Assembly: GCF_021271205.1 (NCBI RefSeq)
Contig: NZ_JAIWKS010000004.1
Span: 528,490 to 592,489 of the forward strand
Length of the DNA: 64,000 nt
From: Pseudomonas uvaldensis
GTDB taxonomy: Bacteria > Pseudomonadota > Gammaproteobacteria > Pseudomonadales > Pseudomonadaceae
Direction of reading: 5' to 3'
The notes beneath the pieces were generated by a model that did not search any database, had not been told where the DNA came from, and saw only the letters and a program-made list of their open reading frames with translations. Made by a program: the position numbers and the translations under genes. Of the stretch, positions 18,962 through 29,760 are shown piece by piece. Every line of letters begins with the position of its first letter. The stretch's first letter is position 1.

Positions 18962-20434
18962 ATGGAAAACCCAATGCAACTGATCTGGCTGCGCAGCGAC
19001 TTGCGCCTGCACGACAACACCGCCCTGGCCGCTGCCGCAGCACGTGGGCCCTGCGTGGCGGTGTACCTGCCAAGTCCGGAACAATGGCGCAGCCACGACG
19101 ATGCGCCGTGCAAGATCGATTTCTGGCTACGCAACGTGGCTTCCTTGAGCGCGGCCCTGGGCGAACTGAACATCCCATTACTGATCCGTCCGGCGCCACG
19201 CTGGGACGAGGCACCGCAAGTGCTGCTCAAGGTATGCCGCGAATTGAAGATCGATGCAGTCCATGTCAATGAAGAATATGGCCTGAACGAAACCCGGCGC
19301 GACGCTGAAGTCGCTCGCACGCTGGACGATCAGGGCATCGCGTTTCACAGCTACCTCGATCAGTTGCTGTTCAAGCCCGGCAGCGTGTTGACCAAAACCG
19401 GCAACTATTTCCAGGTGTTCAGCCAGTTTCGCAAAGTCTGCTACGGCCGGCTGCACGTCTCATTGCCAAGCCTGGTTCGCGCACCGGCCCGGCAGGCACA
19501 CACCGGCATCGCCAGCGATCCGGTGCCGTTGCACATCGAAGGCTTTGCGCCCTCCGGCGAAGCCCTGCGTGCCCTTTGGCCCGCCGGCGAAAGCGAAGCC
19601 CGACGACGCCTGGAGACGTTCGTCGAGCAGCACCTCGACCATTACCAGACCGATCGGGATTTTCCGGCCAAACCCGGCACCAGCCAACTCTCGGCTTACC
19701 TGCTGGCCGGCGTGGTGTCGCCGCGCCAGTGCCTGCACGCCGCACTGCAAGCCAACCAGGGCGAATTCGAAAGCGGTAATGTCGGGGCTGTGACCTGGAT
19801 CAATGAATTGCTCTGGCGTGAGTTCTATAAACACATTCTGGTGGGCTATCCCCGGGTATCCCGTCACCGGGCATTCCGCCCGGAAACCGAGGCGATGGCA
19901 TGGCGCGATGCCCCTGAAGAACTGGCCGCTTGGAAAGAGGCCCGCACCGGCCTGCCAATCATTGACGCGGCCATGCGCCAACTGCTGGAGACAGGATGGA
20001 TGCACAACCGCTTGCGGATGGTTGTGGCAATGTTCCTCACCAAGAACCTGCTGATCGACTGGCGCGAAGGCGAGCGCTTTTTCATGCAGCACCTGATCGA
20101 CGGCGATCTGGCCGCCAACAATGGCGGTTGGCAGTGGAGCGCCTCCACCGGCACGGACGCGGCGCCCTGGTTCCGGATTTTCAATCCATTGAGTCAATCG
20201 GAAAAATTCGACCCCACAGGATCGTTCATCAAACACTGGTTAACGGAACTGAACGATCTGGACAGGCAACAGGTCCATAACCCCAAAGCCCCCTGTGGAT
20301 TGTTTGACCGTGTGGATTATCCCGCTCCGATCGTCGACCTCGGCCGATCACGAGCGCGTGCGCTGGCCGCTTTCAGACAGCTGCCAACGCAACAACGCCG
20401 CGCCGCCGAACCGTTGGGCGATCAACGAACATGA
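18962..20434 (+). CDS. phrB: Deoxyribodipyrimidine photolyase (class I CPD)
   Basis: 490-aa enzyme that repairs cyclobutane pyrimidine dimers using blue light. The antenna-chromophore Rossmann domain begins LIWLRSDLRLHDN (about 7-19). The FAD domain has TSQLSAYLLAGVVSPRQ (about 240-256), WMHNRLRMVVAMFLTKNLL (about 345-363) and the hallmark NNGGWQWSASTGTDAAPW (about 385-402). The start at 18962 directly follows the MerR stop; ATG 18974 (MQLIWL) is also possible and matches many homologues. Part of the light-response transcription unit. Confidence 0.96.
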   Translation: MENPMQLIWLRSDLRLHDNTALAAAAARGPCVAVYLPSPEQWRSHDDAPCKIDFWLRNVASLSAALGELNIPLLIRPAPRWDEAPQVLLKVCRELKIDAVHVNEEYGLNETRRDAEVARTLDDQGIAFHSYLDQLLFKPGSVLTKTGNYFQVFSQFRKVCYGRLHVSLPSLVRAPARQAHTGIASDPVPLHIEGFAPSGEALRALWPAGESEARRRLETFVEQHLDHYQTDRDFPAKPGTSQLSAYLLAGVVSPRQCLHAALQANQGEFESGNVGAVTWINELLWREFYKHILVGYPRVSRHRAFRPETEAMAWRDAPEELAAWKEARTGLPIIDAAMRQLLETGWMHNRLRMVVAMFLTKNLLIDWREGERFFMQHLIDGDLAANNGGWQWSASTGTDAAPWFRIFNPLSQSEKFDPTGSFIKHWLTELNDLDRQQVHNPKAPCGLFDRVDYPAPIVDLGRSRARALAAFRQLPTQQRRAAEPLGDQRT

Positions 20435-20549
20435 AATTGATTGAATGCGGATGCACTTTCCACCACTCGGGATATAGTCTTACTTAATCATGGATTAGCC
20501 GTAAAGCCTTGTAGCAGACACGGCGCAACCCTAGCGGAAGGAGCAAGGA

Positions 20550-21320
20550 ATGGGTGTGAAACCGCCACGGCGATACTGGCTGACAGGGGCGGGTGACGGC
20601 GTTGCCGCTTCGCTTGCCGTAAAGCTGCTTGAAAGCGGTGCGCACCTGGCGATCAGTTCGCGCTCGGCCCAACCCTGCGAAGCCCTTTGTGCACGATATC
20701 CGGACCAGCTACTGATCGTGCCCGGCGATCTGACCGACAGCCAGACTGTGCGCGAGATCGGCGAGCGAATCGCCCAGCAGTGGGGCGCCCTGGACACCGT
20801 CATCCTGAATGCCGGAACCACCGAATACGCCGGCGCCCATCCTACCCCCCAGGCATTCATCGAACAGCTGGTACGCAGTAATCTGCTGGCGGCCAGTTTT
20901 TGCATCGAAACGGCTTTGCCGCTGTTACAGGCAGGCGTCCTCCCCCATCTGACAGGGATTGCCAGCCCGGCGACTTACTTGTCTCCATCACACACCGAGG
21001 CCAGCGGCAGCACCATGGGCTCTCTGTTTGAATCGACTCGCGTGAGGCTCGCCCCCAGGGGCATCGACGTGACGCTGGTCCGCCCGGGGTTCGACCATGT
21101 CTCGCTGTGCCTCGAGGATGGTGTGTTGCCTACTGTCTGCTCGACAGACGAAGCAGCGACCTACATTCTGGCCAACCTGGCCGAAAGACCCCCTGAGCTG
21201 ATCCTCCCGGTCGCCGCCCTGGCAGCGCTCTGGCCGCTGCCCGAATCGGCCCGGACCGGGCAGACGGACATCGCCCCTTGCCAGCCCGATACTTGGTCAC
21301 CGATCAAGGGTCGCCCTTGA
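20550..21320 (+). CDS. SDR-like protein lacking the catalytic Tyr-Lys pair
   Basis: 256-aa short-chain dehydrogenase/reductase fold. The nucleotide-binding motif is WLTGAGDGVAASLA (about 10-23) with the last Gly replaced, and the NAG motif is present as VILNAGTTE (about 87-95). Where SDRs have YxxxK, this protein reads SGSTMGSLFESTRVRLAPRGI (about 151-171), so the Tyr and Lys are missing; the flanking LAPRGIDVTLVRPG is canonical. It may be a binding or regulatory protein rather than a dehydrogenase. AAGGAG is 7 bases before the ATG. It lies 115 bases after phrB. Confidence 0.85.
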   Translation: MGVKPPRRYWLTGAGDGVAASLAVKLLESGAHLAISSRSAQPCEALCARYPDQLLIVPGDLTDSQTVREIGERIAQQWGALDTVILNAGTTEYAGAHPTPQAFIEQLVRSNLLAASFCIETALPLLQAGVLPHLTGIASPATYLSPSHTEASGSTMGSLFESTRVRLAPRGIDVTLVRPGFDHVSLCLEDGVLPTVCSTDEAATYILANLAERPPELILPVAALAALWPLPESARTGQTDIAPCQPDTWSPIKGRP

Positions 21321-21348
21321 AGGACCCGGTTGCCTTACACTGCCGGCC

Positions 21349-21654
21349 ATGAAAAACATCCCTCTTGTAGATCTCCCTGCGCCGGCCGTTACCTGTTCGA
21401 GCTGTGCGGCATGCTGCTGCCGACTGGAAGTGTTGTTGATCACCGACACCGGCGTCCCGCAACGATTCATCGCCGTGGACGATTGGGGCGCAGAAGCCAT
21501 GTTGCGGCTGGATGATGGCTGGTGCGCGGCGCTGGATCGCGACAGCATGAGGTGCACGATCTACGAAAAGCGTCCGTTGATTTGCCGGGAGTTCGAAATG
21601 GGTGCGCCAGAATGCGTTGAAGAACGCCAAGGCATTGCGACGGTGTATCGATAA
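21349..21654 (+). CDS. YkgJ family cysteine cluster protein
   Basis: 101-aa protein with the YkgJ/Fe-S zinc-cluster pattern: CSSCAACCC near residues 16-24, a later CxxxRDSMRC at about 58-68 and RPLICREFEMGAPEC at about 74-88. The spaced cysteines probably bind a metal or Fe-S cluster. Function unknown. It lies 28 bases after the SDR-like gene. Confidence 0.85.
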   Translation: MKNIPLVDLPAPAVTCSSCAACCCRLEVLLITDTGVPQRFIAVDDWGAEAMLRLDDGWCAALDRDSMRCTIYEKRPLICREFEMGAPECVEERQGIATVYR

Positions 21655-21732
21655 AGAACAGCACGCCCTTGATGAGGCCCAGCTCGCCGAGATGGGCGGC
21701 GGGATCGATCTTGCTGATGCTGAACGGGCGCT

Positions 21733-21821
21733 ATCGCGAGCAGGCTCGCTCCCACATGGAATTCAGGCGAGGTCCCGTTGCGGGGAGCCTCGACAGACTT
21801 GTGGGAGCAGGCTTGCTCACG
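21733..21821. repeat. Inverted REP pair
   Basis: Units at 21733-21755 (TCGCGAGCAGGCTCGCTCCC) and 21801-21821 (GTGGGAGCAGGCTTGCTCAC) in opposite orientation with several mismatches, between the convergent YkgJ and pagL genes. Confidence 0.8.
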
Positions 21822-21859
21822 TAGCACGTAGGGGCCGGCCCCCACAGGGCTGTCGGGAA

Positions 21860-22378
21860 TTACAGCGGCATCGTGTAATGCAGCGCGTAGCTCTCCACAC
21901 CGTCATTGTCCGACGCGATACCCGCGTTGGAATAATGGGTGGCGCGAATGCCCACTTCATGTCCACCATTGAAGCGCAGGCCGAAACCAATTCGATCTTC
22001 GAACTGGAACGCACTGCCCAGCTTGTTATCTTCCAACTCAGTGTTGGCAAACAACGCAACGCCGATACCCGCCTCGATGTAAGGCTTCACGTTCTGGCCG
22101 GAAAATTCATACACGAAGACCGGCGAGAACGACAAGCTGTGGTTACTCGAAGTCTCATCCCCTTCCCAATAGGTGTAGGCACCGCTCCAGTAGCCCGTCA
22201 GACGACCCACATCGCTTTGCAGCCAGCTCTTGTCCCAATCGAACTGCATGCCCAAGCGATAGGTCATGGTCGAATCGCTGGTCTGACCGATCCCGAACTC
22301 CACACCCGCCGCTTGCGCAGTGTAAGTGTGCCCCAGCAACGCAGCCGCAATGGCGGCAAAACAGAATAAGCGCTTCAT
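21860..22378 (-). CDS. pagL: Lipid A 3-O-deacylase
   Basis: 172-aa outer-membrane beta-barrel enzyme that removes the 3-O-acyl chain of lipid A. The signal peptide MKRLFCFAAIAAALLGHTYT..AQA cleaves after about residue 24. Amphipathic strands follow, each with alternating aromatic and polar residues. The catalytic His-Ser pair lies in ATHYSNAGI and the Glu in NDGVES near the C terminus, as in P. aeruginosa PagL. The terminal YALHYTMPL ends with a residue pattern suited to BAM insertion. It lies 115 bases downstream of murI in the same direction. Confidence 0.93.
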   Translation of the reverse strand: MKRLFCFAAIAAALLGHTYTAQAAGVEFGIGQTSDSTMTYRLGMQFDWDKSWLQSDVGRLTGYWSGAYTYWEGDETSSNHSLSFSPVFVYEFSGQNVKPYIEAGIGVALFANTELEDNKLGSAFQFEDRIGFGLRFNGGHEVGIRATHYSNAGIASDNDGVESYALHYTMPL

Positions 22379-22493
22379 TAGAAACATCCTTTTCCGAACA
22401 GACTTAGTTAGTTTTTTCTTACAACCAGACAGAGCTATAGAAATCTCCGTTGAAACAGAAGTTCAGCCCCATTTACGCAATTTTCACGTTTTT

Positions 22494-23285
22494 TTACAGA
22501 TCGAAGCTTCGCACAATGCCAGACGATTGCCACAACATTGGTAGGATTTTTCCTAAATGTATCGGATCCGCGCTACTCCAGAACTGAGTTTCGCTGACAG
22601 GCCCCTCCGCCAACGCTCCCCGCTCAGCCAACAACCGCTGCAGCTGGCGAGCCACGGCGGCGCCAGTGTCGATCAGGCTGATATGCGCCGGAATCATCTG
22701 CTTGAGCATGGGTTTGAGAAACGGATAGTGGGTGCAGCCCAGGATCAGCGTGTCGCAACCGGCGGCCAACAAGGGGTCGACATACTGACGCAACAGTTCA
22801 TACAAGGCCGGGCTGTGCAAATCCCCCGTTTCGATCAGCTCCACCAATCCGGGACACGGCTGGGTGATGACTCGCACATCGGTGGCGAAGCGATCGAGCA
22901 GCGCGGCGAACTTGGCGCTCTGCAAGGTGCCGGTGGTGGCCAGTACCCCGACGATGCCGCTACGGGTAGCGGCAGCCGCCGGCTTGACCGCCGGCTCCAT
23001 GCCGACAATGGGCCAATCGGGGAAGTCACGGCGCAGATCGGCCACGGCAGCCACCGTTGCGGTATTGCAAGCGACCACCAGGGCTTTGGCGCCCTGCCCC
23101 AAAAGAAAGTCGGCGATGATGGAGCTGCGCTGCCGAATGTATTCCGGTGTTTTCTCGCCATAGGGAATATGCCCGCAATCGGCGACGTACAGCAGCGATT
23201 CATTGGGCAGCAGATGACGGATCTCTGCCAGCACCGAAAGCCCGCCGACCCCTGAGTCAAGCACCCCGACCGGCGCGTTATTCAT
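22494..23285 (-). CDS. murI: Glutamate racemase
   Basis: 263-aa enzyme supplying D-glutamate for peptidoglycan. Motifs: [16 protein letters not shown] (about 6-21), [14 protein letters not shown] (about 41-54), and the two catalytic cysteines in VVACNTATV (about 70-78) and [11 protein letters not shown] (about 181-191). The start [12 protein letters not shown] at 23285 overlaps the end of moeB by 8 bases, so translation is probably coupled. An alternative GTG at 23297 would lengthen the overlap. Confidence 0.96.
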   Translation of the reverse strand: MNNAPVGVLDSGVGGLSVLAEIRHLLPNESLLYVADCGHIPYGEKTPEYIRQRSSIIADFLLGQGAKALVVACNTATVAAVADLRRDFPDWPIVGMEPAVKPAAAATRSGIVGVLATTGTLQSAKFAALLDRFATDVRVITQPCPGLVELIETGDLHSPALYELLRQYVDPLLAAGCDTLILGCTHYPFLKPMLKQMIPAHISLIDTGAAVARQLQRLLAERGALAEGPVSETQFWSSADPIHLGKILPMLWQSSGIVRSFDL

Positions 23286-24042
23286 GCCTGTCACCACACA
23301 CGCTGCAGCCCGGGTCGCGCTTGACCCTCAGTTCGCGGAAACGTGAACCCAGGGCATCGATCAACAGCAGACGTCCTACCAGAGGTTCACCGAACACCGC
23401 CAATAGCTTCAGCGCCTCGAGGGCTTGCAGGCTTCCTACCACCCCCACCACCGGACCGAGCACGCCCGCTTCGCTGCAGGTCAGCTCGGCTTCGCTGCCA
23501 TGGCCGTAGAGACAGTGATAGCAAGGGCTGTCGGCGCGGCGCGGGTCGAATACCGACAGTTGCCCTTCCAGGCGGATCGCCGCGCCGCTGACCAGCGGTT
23601 TACCCGCTGCGACGCACGCTGCATTCACCGCTTCGCGGGTAGAAAAATTGTCGGAGCAGTCCAGCACCACGTCCACGGCTCCGACTGCGACGGCCAGGCT
23701 GTCTTCGTCCATGGCGGTTGGATGAGGGACCAACCCGATCTCCGGGTTCAGCGCTGCCAGGCGACGCATCGCCGAATCGACCTTGCTCAACCCCACGCTG
23801 CCAGTGTCGTGGATGATCTGGCGTTGCAGGTTAGTGAGGTCAACCGTGTCGAAATCCGCCAGATGCAACTCGCCGACGCCGGCGGCGGCCAGGTACAACG
23901 CCACCGGGGCGCCGAGGCCGCCAAGACCGACGATCAATGCGCGGCTCTGCTTGAGCCGTACCTGGCCGTCGATGTCGACGTGCTGCAGCAGGATCTGCCG
24001 GCTGTAGCGCAACAGCTCCTGGTCATTCAGCACGGCAGACAC
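23278..24042 (-). CDS. moeB: Molybdopterin-synthase adenylyltransferase (MoeB/ThiF-like)
   Basis: 254-aa E1-like enzyme that adenylates the C-terminal glycine of a small sulfur carrier (MoaD type). It begins [18 protein letters not shown], then the nucleotide loop [21 protein letters not shown] (about 37-57), DLTNLQRQI (about 68-76) and [13 protein letters not shown]. Zinc cysteines are CYHCLYG (about 167-173) and CSVCG near the end. The role could be in molybdopterin or in another thiocarboxylate pathway. It lies in the prfA-prmC-moeB-murI run and overlaps prmC by 16 bases. Confidence 0.93.
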   Translation of the reverse strand: MSAVLNDQELLRYSRQILLQHVDIDGQVRLKQSRALIVGLGGLGAPVALYLAAAGVGELHLADFDTVDLTNLQRQIIHDTGSVGLSKVDSAMRRLAALNPEIGLVPHPTAMDEDSLAVAVGAVDVVLDCSDNFSTREAVNAACVAAGKPLVSGAAIRLEGQLSVFDPRRADSPCYHCLYGHGSEAELTCSEAGVLGPVVGVVGSLQALEALKLLAVFGEPLVGRLLLIDALGSRFRELRVKRDPGCSVCGDRHE

Positions 24043-24857
24043 CCCAGGCTGATGCGTTCATGGCCGCCCAGGTCCTTGCGACTGTGGACTTCGGCAAATC
24101 CCTGGGTTTGAAGCAGGTCACGCACCGCATTGGCCTGGTCGTATCCATGTTCGAGCATCAGCCATCCACCCGGAGCAAGATGATCCGGCGCTTGGGCGAT
24201 GATCGTGCGCAGGTCATCGAGCCCATCCTGGCCCGCCACCAGCGCACTGGCCGGCTCGAAACGCACGTCGCCTTCGGCCAGGTGCGGATCGGTGGCAGCG
24301 ATATAAGGTGGATTACTGATGATCAACTCGAAACGCCGGTCGGCCAGGGCGCTGAACCAATGACTGTTCATCACCGTGACATTGCCCAGGTCAAGGCGCT
24401 GGCGATTGCGTTCGGCCAGGGCCACAGCCTCGAGCACACGATCAACCGCGGTAACCGTCCAGGCCGGGCGTTCACTGGCCAACGCAAGGGCAATCGCACC
24501 GCTGCCGGTGCCCAGGTCCAGAACCCTGACCGGGGTGGCCGGCAGCAATTGCAGCGCGGTTTCCACCAGCAGCTCGGTGTCCGGACGGGGAATCAGGGTG
24601 TGGGGCGCGACTTCCAGGTCGAGCTTCCAGAACCCCTGTTGCCCCAGGATATAAGCCACCGGCTCGCCGGAGCGACGACGACGCAGGTACTCGGAGAACA
24701 ACAGCGCCGCTTCGCTCGGCACGATCCGCTCGGGCCAGGTGTGCAGGAAGCTGCGGGGCTTGCCCAGGGCTGCCGCCAGCAGCAACTCGGCATCCAGGCG
24801 TGGTGTCGGCGAATCCGGCAGCTGGGCGGCGCGTAATACACTGGCGATGATGGTCAT
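24027..24857 (-). CDS. prmC: Peptide chain release factor N5-glutamine methyltransferase
   Basis: 276-aa SAM-dependent enzyme methylating the Gln of the GGQ motif in RF1/RF2. It has an N-terminal helical domain with RLDAELLLAAALG, then the SAM motif VLDLGTGSGAIALALA (about 111-126) and the catalytic ELIISNPPYIA (about 177-187). The start MTIIASVL at 24857 was chosen from the family N terminus. It lies 14 bases after its substrate gene prfA, a classical arrangement. Confidence 0.95.
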   Translation of the reverse strand: MTIIASVLRAAQLPDSPTPRLDAELLLAAALGKPRSFLHTWPERIVPSEAALLFSEYLRRRRSGEPVAYILGQQGFWKLDLEVAPHTLIPRPDTELLVETALQLLPATPVRVLDLGTGSGAIALALASERPAWTVTAVDRVLEAVALAERNRQRLDLGNVTVMNSHWFSALADRRFELIISNPPYIAATDPHLAEGDVRFEPASALVAGQDGLDDLRTIIAQAPDHLAPGGWLMLEHGYDQANAVRDLLQTQGFAEVHSRKDLGGHERISLGCLPC

Positions 24858-24871
24858 GGAGTCACCTCTGC

Positions 24872-25954
24872 TTACTCGCCAATCGCGGCCAGTTGATCGG
24901 CCTGGTATTCGGCCAGCAACGGCTCGATCACGGCCTCGACGCCACCGGCAAGGATCTCGTCGAGGGAATACAGCGTCAGGTTGATTCGATGATCGGTGAC
25001 CCGACCCTGGGCGAAATTGTAGGTACGGATCCGCTCGGAGCGGTCGCCCGAACCCACCAGCAATTTTCGCTCGCTGGCAATGGCATTGGCCGCGGCGCTG
25101 GTCTGCTGGTCGTTGAGCTTGGCCGACAGCCAGGCCATGGCCCGTGCACGGTTCTTGTGCTGGGAACGTTCTTCCTGGCATTCGACCACGATGCCCGAAG
25201 GCAAGTGAGTGATACGGATCGCCGAATCGGTCTTGTTGACGTGCTGGCCGCCGGCGCCGGAGGAGCGGTAGGTGTCGATCCGCAGATCCGCCGGGTTGAT
25301 TTCGATGGCTTCCTGCTCGTCCGGCTCGGGCAATACCGCCACGGTGCAGGCCGAGGTATGGATGCGGCCCTGGGATTCAGTGGCCGGCACGCGCTGCACA
25401 CGGTGGGCACCGGACTCGAATTTCAGCTTGCCGTAAACGTTCTCGCCTTCGACCCGGGCAATGACTTCCTTGAAGCCGCCGTGTTCGCCTTCGTTCTCGG
25501 ACAGAATTTCCACGCGCCAGCCGCGACGCTCGGCGTAACGCGAATACATGCGGAACAGGTCGCCGGAGAAAATCGCCGCCTCGTCGCCCCCCGTACCGGC
25601 ACGTATCTCGAGGAAAACGTTGCGCCCGTCGTTCGGGTCCTTGGGCAACAGCATGCGCTGCAGGTTGCTCTCCAGCTCAACCAGCTGTTCCTTGGCTTCG
25701 CGGACTTCCTCGACGGCCATTTCACGCAGGTCCGGGTCGCTGTCCTTGAGCAGCGCCTGGGCACCGGCAAGGTCTTCCTGCACTTTGAGCAGCTGTTTAT
25801 ATGTCGCGACAATCGGCTCGACTTCCGCGTACTCCTTGGAGTAGGTGCGGAACTTGTTCTGGTCGGAAATGACTTCGCCATCGCCCAGCAAGGCGGTCAG
25901 TTCCTCGAAACGGTCCTGGAGAACGTCCAGTTTATTGAGCAGTGACGCTTTCAT
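24872..25954 (-). CDS. prfA: Peptide chain release factor 1
   Basis: 360-aa RF1, which terminates translation at UAA and UAG. The stop-codon recognition tripeptide is PAT within [12 protein letters not shown] (about 184-195), and the catalytic GGQ is in [15 protein letters not shown] (about 227-241). The domain 2 start [19 protein letters not shown] is also clear. Length is standard. The ATG overlaps the hemA stop by one base, so translation is coupled. Confidence 0.98.
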   Translation of the reverse strand: MKASLLNKLDVLQDRFEELTALLGDGEVISDQNKFRTYSKEYAEVEPIVATYKQLLKVQEDLAGAQALLKDSDPDLREMAVEEVREAKEQLVELESNLQRMLLPKDPNDGRNVFLEIRAGTGGDEAAIFSGDLFRMYSRYAERRGWRVEILSENEGEHGGFKEVIARVEGENVYGKLKFESGAHRVQRVPATESQGRIHTSACTVAVLPEPDEQEAIEINPADLRIDTYRSSGAGGQHVNKTDSAIRITHLPSGIVVECQEERSQHKNRARAMAWLSAKLNDQQTSAAANAIASERKLLVGSGDRSERIRTYNFAQGRVTDHRINLTLYSLDEILAGGVEAVIEPLLAEYQADQLAAIGE

Positions 25955-27240
25955 TACGATTTCTTATCCGAAAAGCTATCCGGTGAACCCTCACCGAGGG
26001 CAAAGAGTTCCTGGGCCATGGCCAGCGCATCGAGGCGGCCTTCGGCGGTCAGCTTCTTGAGCTGGACACTGGGGGCGTGGAGCAGTTTGTTGGTCAGGCC
26101 GCGAGCCAGTTGCGCCAGCACATCTTCAGCGTTGCCACCGTTGGCCAGCAGACGCTGGGCCTTTTGCAGCTCTTCGTCGCGCAGGCGCTCGCTCTGCTGA
26201 CGATACGCCTTGAGTACATCCACGGCTGCCAGCTCGCGCAGGCGCACCATGAAGTCCTCGGCGCCGACGCTGATCATCTCTTCCGCCGCCTGGGCCGCGC
26301 CCTGCCGGCTCTTGAGGTTCTCGGCGACCACTTCGTGCAGGTCGTCGACGCTGTAGAGATAAACGTCATCCAGCTCGCCGACTTCCGGCTCGATGTCCCG
26401 GGGAACGGCGATGTCCACCATGAAGATCGGCTTGTGCTTGCGCAGCTTCAGGGCGCTTTCCACCGCGCCCTTGCCCAGAATCGGCAATTGGCTGGCGGTG
26501 GAACTGATGACGATGTCGCTATGCACCAGCTCCGCCGGAATGTCCGACAGCAACACTGCATGGGCTCCGAACTGTTCGGCCAGGGTGCTGGCGCGCTCCA
26601 GGGTCCGGTTGGCGACCACGATGCGCTTCACACCCAGGTCATGAAGGTGACGAGCGACCAGGGTGATGGTCTCGCCGGCACCGATCAACAGGGCCTGGCT
26701 GCGTTGCAAGTCACTGAAAATCTGCTTCGCCAGGCTGACAGCGGCAAACGCCACGGACACTGGGTTTTCACCGATAGCCGTGTCGGTGCGCACCTGTTTG
26801 GCGGCGTTGAACGTGGCCTGGAACAGCCGCCCCAGCAGCGGCCCGACGGTGCCGGCTTCGCGGGCCACGGCGTAGGCCGATTTCATCTGGCCGAGAATCT
26901 GCGGTTCGCCCAGTACCAGGGAATCGAGCCCGGACGCGACGCGCATCATGTGACGAACGGCCGCATCGTCTTCGTGCACATAGGCGCTGGCGCGCAGCTC
27001 TTCGAGGCTCAGATCATGGTATTCGGCCAGCCAGCGCAGCACCGCATCGGCCGAAACGTGATCCTGTTCTATATAAAGCTCGCTGCGATTGCAGGTGGAG
27101 AGGATCGCAGCCTCGCGGCTCTCGGTGAGCCGGCAGAGCTGCTGCAGGGCCTCAACCAGCTGCTCAGGCGTAAAGGCCACGCGCTCGCGGACGTCTACTG
27201 AAGCAGTCTTGTGGTTAATACCAAGTGCAAGGAAGGCCAT
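25954..27240 (-). CDS. hemA: Glutamyl-tRNA reductase
   Basis: 428-aa NADPH enzyme that reduces glutamyl-tRNA to glutamate-1-semialdehyde, the first step of tetrapyrrole synthesis. The catalytic Cys is in [12 protein letters not shown] (about 46-57), the tRNA/substrate motif is [13 protein letters not shown] (about 112-124), the NADPH fold is [16 protein letters not shown] (about 185-200), and a dimerisation domain lies beyond 320. It heads the leftward hemA-prfA-prmC-moeB-murI operon and is divergent from the TPR lipoprotein gene. Confidence 0.97.
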   Translation of the reverse strand: MAFLALGINHKTASVDVRERVAFTPEQLVEALQQLCRLTESREAAILSTCNRSELYIEQDHVSADAVLRWLAEYHDLSLEELRASAYVHEDDAAVRHMMRVASGLDSLVLGEPQILGQMKSAYAVAREAGTVGPLLGRLFQATFNAAKQVRTDTAIGENPVSVAFAAVSLAKQIFSDLQRSQALLIGAGETITLVARHLHDLGVKRIVVANRTLERASTLAEQFGAHAVLLSDIPAELVHSDIVISSTASQLPILGKGAVESALKLRKHKPIFMVDIAVPRDIEPEVGELDDVYLYSVDDLHEVVAENLKSRQGAAQAAEEMISVGAEDFMVRLRELAAVDVLKAYRQQSERLRDEELQKAQRLLANGGNAEDVLAQLARGLTNKLLHAPSVQLKKLTAEGRLDALAMAQELFALGEGSPDSFSDKKS

Positions 27241-27412
27241 TCAAGGTCGCTGATGGTGACGTGAAGCCGGCAATTGTCCTACTTCGCCAGATTCAGGACA
27301 ACCACTCGATCTCTATCGCCTCGCCTGACAGCGTAAATCGACGGGGCGGTTATGTTTGGTCGAAGGCTTGTGTCATGATGATCCGACCGCAGGTTAGTCG
27401 TCCTCTTCCTAT

Positions 27413-29137
27413 ATGAATAGATCTTCCGCGTTGCTCCTCGCTCTTGCCCTGCTCAGCGGCTGCCAGTCCATGGCCCCCGTATCGACGGACGGTTCGCCGC
27501 CGGTCGAAGACAGCACGCAGGCCCCTGAAAAGCCCAAGGTCTACGGCTCGTTCAGCGAAGAAACCATCTTCAGCCTGTTGAGCGCCGAACTGGCAGGCCA
27601 GCGCAACCGCTTCGACATTGCGCTGGATAACTACGTGACCCAGGCCATCAATACCCAGGACCCTGGCATCTCCGAGCGGGCGTTTCGCATTGCCGAATAC
27701 CTGGGGGCCGACCAGGCGGCGCTGGATACCGCCATGATCTGGGCGAAGAATGCGCCGGATGACCTTGAAGCGCAGCGCGCCGCCGCCGTACAGCTGGCAC
27801 GGGCCGGCCGTTATGACGACTCCATGATGTATATGGAGAAAGTGCTGCTGGGCAAGGGTGACACCCACTTCGATTTCCTTGCATTGTCTGCTGCCGATAC
27901 CGACCAGGAAACCCGCAGCGGCCTGATGAAAAGCTTCGACCGCCTGCTGCAACGCCATCCGAACAACGGCCAGCTGATTTTCGGCAAGGCGCTGTTGCTG
28001 CAGCAGGACGGCGATTCCAAGGGTGCCCTCACGTTGCTCGAGGACAACCCGCCGGAAGCCGGCGAAGTAGCGCCGATCCTGCTGCGGGCGCGCCTGCTGC
28101 AAGGCATGAACCGGGGTGACGAAGCCCTGCCGCTGCTGGAAAAAAGTATCAAGAAATATCCGGACGACAAGCGCCTGCGCCTCACCTACGCCCGCATGCT
28201 GGTGGAAAACAACCGCATGGACGACGCCAAGGTGGAGTTTTCCAGCCTGGTCCAGCAATACCCCGAAGACGACGAACTGCGTTACTCCCTGGCCTTGGTT
28301 TGCCTGGAAGCCAAGGCCTGGGAAGAAGCCAAGGGTTATCTGGAAGACCTGATCGCCCGGGAGAGCCACGTCGATTCGGCCCACCTGAACCTGGGGCGCA
28401 TCGCCGAGGAACGCGACGACCCGGAGACCGCGCTGATCGAGTACGCCCAGGTCGGTCCGGGGAATGACTACCTGCCGGCGCAGCTGCGCCAGGCCGATAT
28501 CCTGATGAGTAATGGCAAGACAGCCGAGGCCCAGAGCCGCCTGTCCGTTCAGCGCGACGCCCAACCCGACTACGGAATCCAGTTATACCTCATCGAAGCG
28601 GAGACCCTGTCGAGCAACAATCAGGGCGACAAGGCCTGGGGTGTGCTGCAGCAAGCCCTGAAACAATACCCGGACGACCTGAACCTGCTCTACACCCGGG
28701 CCATGCAGGCGGAAAAACGCAATGACCTGGCGCAGATGGAAAAAGACCTGCGCCTGATCATCCAGCGCGATCCCGACAACGCCATGGCCCTCAATGCCCT
28801 CGGCTACACCCTGTCGGACCGTACCACGCGCTATGACGAGGCCAAGGTACTGATCGAGAAGGCCCACCAGATCAACCCGGAAGACCCGGCGGTGCTCGAC
28901 AGCCTGGGCTGGGTGAATTATCGCCTGGGCAACCTCGACGAAGCCGAACGCCTGCTGCGCCAGGCCCTGGAGCGCTTTCCCGACCAGGAAGTCGCTGCTC
29001 ACCTGGGCGAAGTCCTGTGGGCCAAGGGCAAGCAACGCGAAGCCCGGCAGATCTGGAACAAATTCCTCAAGGAACAGCCTGACAGCCCCATCCTGCGCGG
29101 CACCATCAAACGCCTGACCGGATCAGAGACCCTTTAA
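27413..29137 (+). CDS. Tetratricopeptide repeat lipoprotein (PA4667-like)
   Basis: 574-aa lipoprotein: signal peptide [17 protein letters not shown] with lipobox Cys17, a Pro/Ser-rich linker to about residue 40, then a superhelix of tetratricopeptide units through about 560 (for example [56 protein letters not shown]). Probably outer-membrane anchored and periplasm-facing, serving as a protein scaffold. Its neighbours lolB and ispE follow with gaps of 4 and 1 bases, so it belongs to one operon. Exact function unknown. Confidence 0.9.
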   Translation: MNRSSALLLALALLSGCQSMAPVSTDGSPPVEDSTQAPEKPKVYGSFSEETIFSLLSAELAGQRNRFDIALDNYVTQAINTQDPGISERAFRIAEYLGADQAALDTAMIWAKNAPDDLEAQRAAAVQLARAGRYDDSMMYMEKVLLGKGDTHFDFLALSAADTDQETRSGLMKSFDRLLQRHPNNGQLIFGKALLLQQDGDSKGALTLLEDNPPEAGEVAPILLRARLLQGMNRGDEALPLLEKSIKKYPDDKRLRLTYARMLVENNRMDDAKVEFSSLVQQYPEDDELRYSLALVCLEAKAWEEAKGYLEDLIARESHVDSAHLNLGRIAEERDDPETALIEYAQVGPGNDYLPAQLRQADILMSNGKTAEAQSRLSVQRDAQPDYGIQLYLIEAETLSSNNQGDKAWGVLQQALKQYPDDLNLLYTRAMQAEKRNDLAQMEKDLRLIIQRDPDNAMALNALGYTLSDRTTRYDEAKVLIEKAHQINPEDPAVLDSLGWVNYRLGNLDEAERLLRQALERFPDQEVAAHLGEVLWAKGKQREARQIWNKFLKEQPDSPILRGTIKRLTGSETL

Positions 29138-29141
29138 GACC

Positions 29142-29759
29142 ATGTTTTTGCGCCACTTCATCGTTTTCAGCTTCATTGCCCTGCTCGCCGGTTGCGCGGG
29201 CTTCGGCGCCCGTGAATCCGTCCAGGGCCACGGCAACCCGACCCAATGGCGTGAGCACAAGGCACAACTGAGCGGCCTCGACGGCTGGCAGATCGACGGC
29301 AAGATCGGCATTCGCGCCCCGAAAGACTCCGGCAGCGGCACGCTGTTCTGGCTGCAACGCCAGGACTATTACGACATTCGCCTCTCCGGCCCGCTGGGTC
29401 GCGGCGCGGCGCGACTGACCGGACGCCCCGGCCAGGTCTCGCTGGAAGTCGCCAACCAGGGGCGCTACGACGCGCCCTCGCCCGAAGCCCTGCTGGAAGA
29501 ACAATTGGGTTGGAAACTGCCGGTCTCGCATCTGACCTGGTGGGTTCGTGGGCTGCCGGCACCGGACAGCAAGAGCCGCCTGACCCTCGACGCCGACAGT
29601 CGTCTGTCCAACCTGGAGCAGGACGACTGGCAGATCGAATACCTCAGTTATGCCCAGCAGAACGGCTACTGGCTGCCCGAACGCATCAAACTGCACGGCA
29701 GCGATCTCGACGTCACGCTGGTGATCAAGCAATGGCAGCCGCGCAAGCTGGGGCAATGA
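29142..29759 (+). CDS. lolB: Outer-membrane lipoprotein LolB
   Basis: 205-aa lipoprotein that receives lipoproteins from LolA and inserts them in the outer membrane. The signal peptide [18 protein letters not shown] has lipobox Cys18. The open beta-barrel fold shows [33 protein letters not shown] (about 48-80) and [19 protein letters not shown] (about 165-183), typical of LolB. It lies in an operon with the TPR lipoprotein and ispE, as in other gammaproteobacteria. Confidence 0.95.
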   Translation: MFLRHFIVFSFIALLAGCAGFGARESVQGHGNPTQWREHKAQLSGLDGWQIDGKIGIRAPKDSGSGTLFWLQRQDYYDIRLSGPLGRGAARLTGRPGQVSLEVANQGRYDAPSPEALLEEQLGWKLPVSHLTWWVRGLPAPDSKSRLTLDADSRLSNLEQDDWQIEYLSYAQQNGYWLPERIKLHGSDLDVTLVIKQWQPRKLGQ

Positions 29760-29760
29760 C

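Noticed and set aside
21602..22369. Long rightward frame over the REP pair and pagL
   Set aside because: It is the antisense shadow of pagL extended through REP sequence; the leftward PagL has a signal peptide and catalytic residues.
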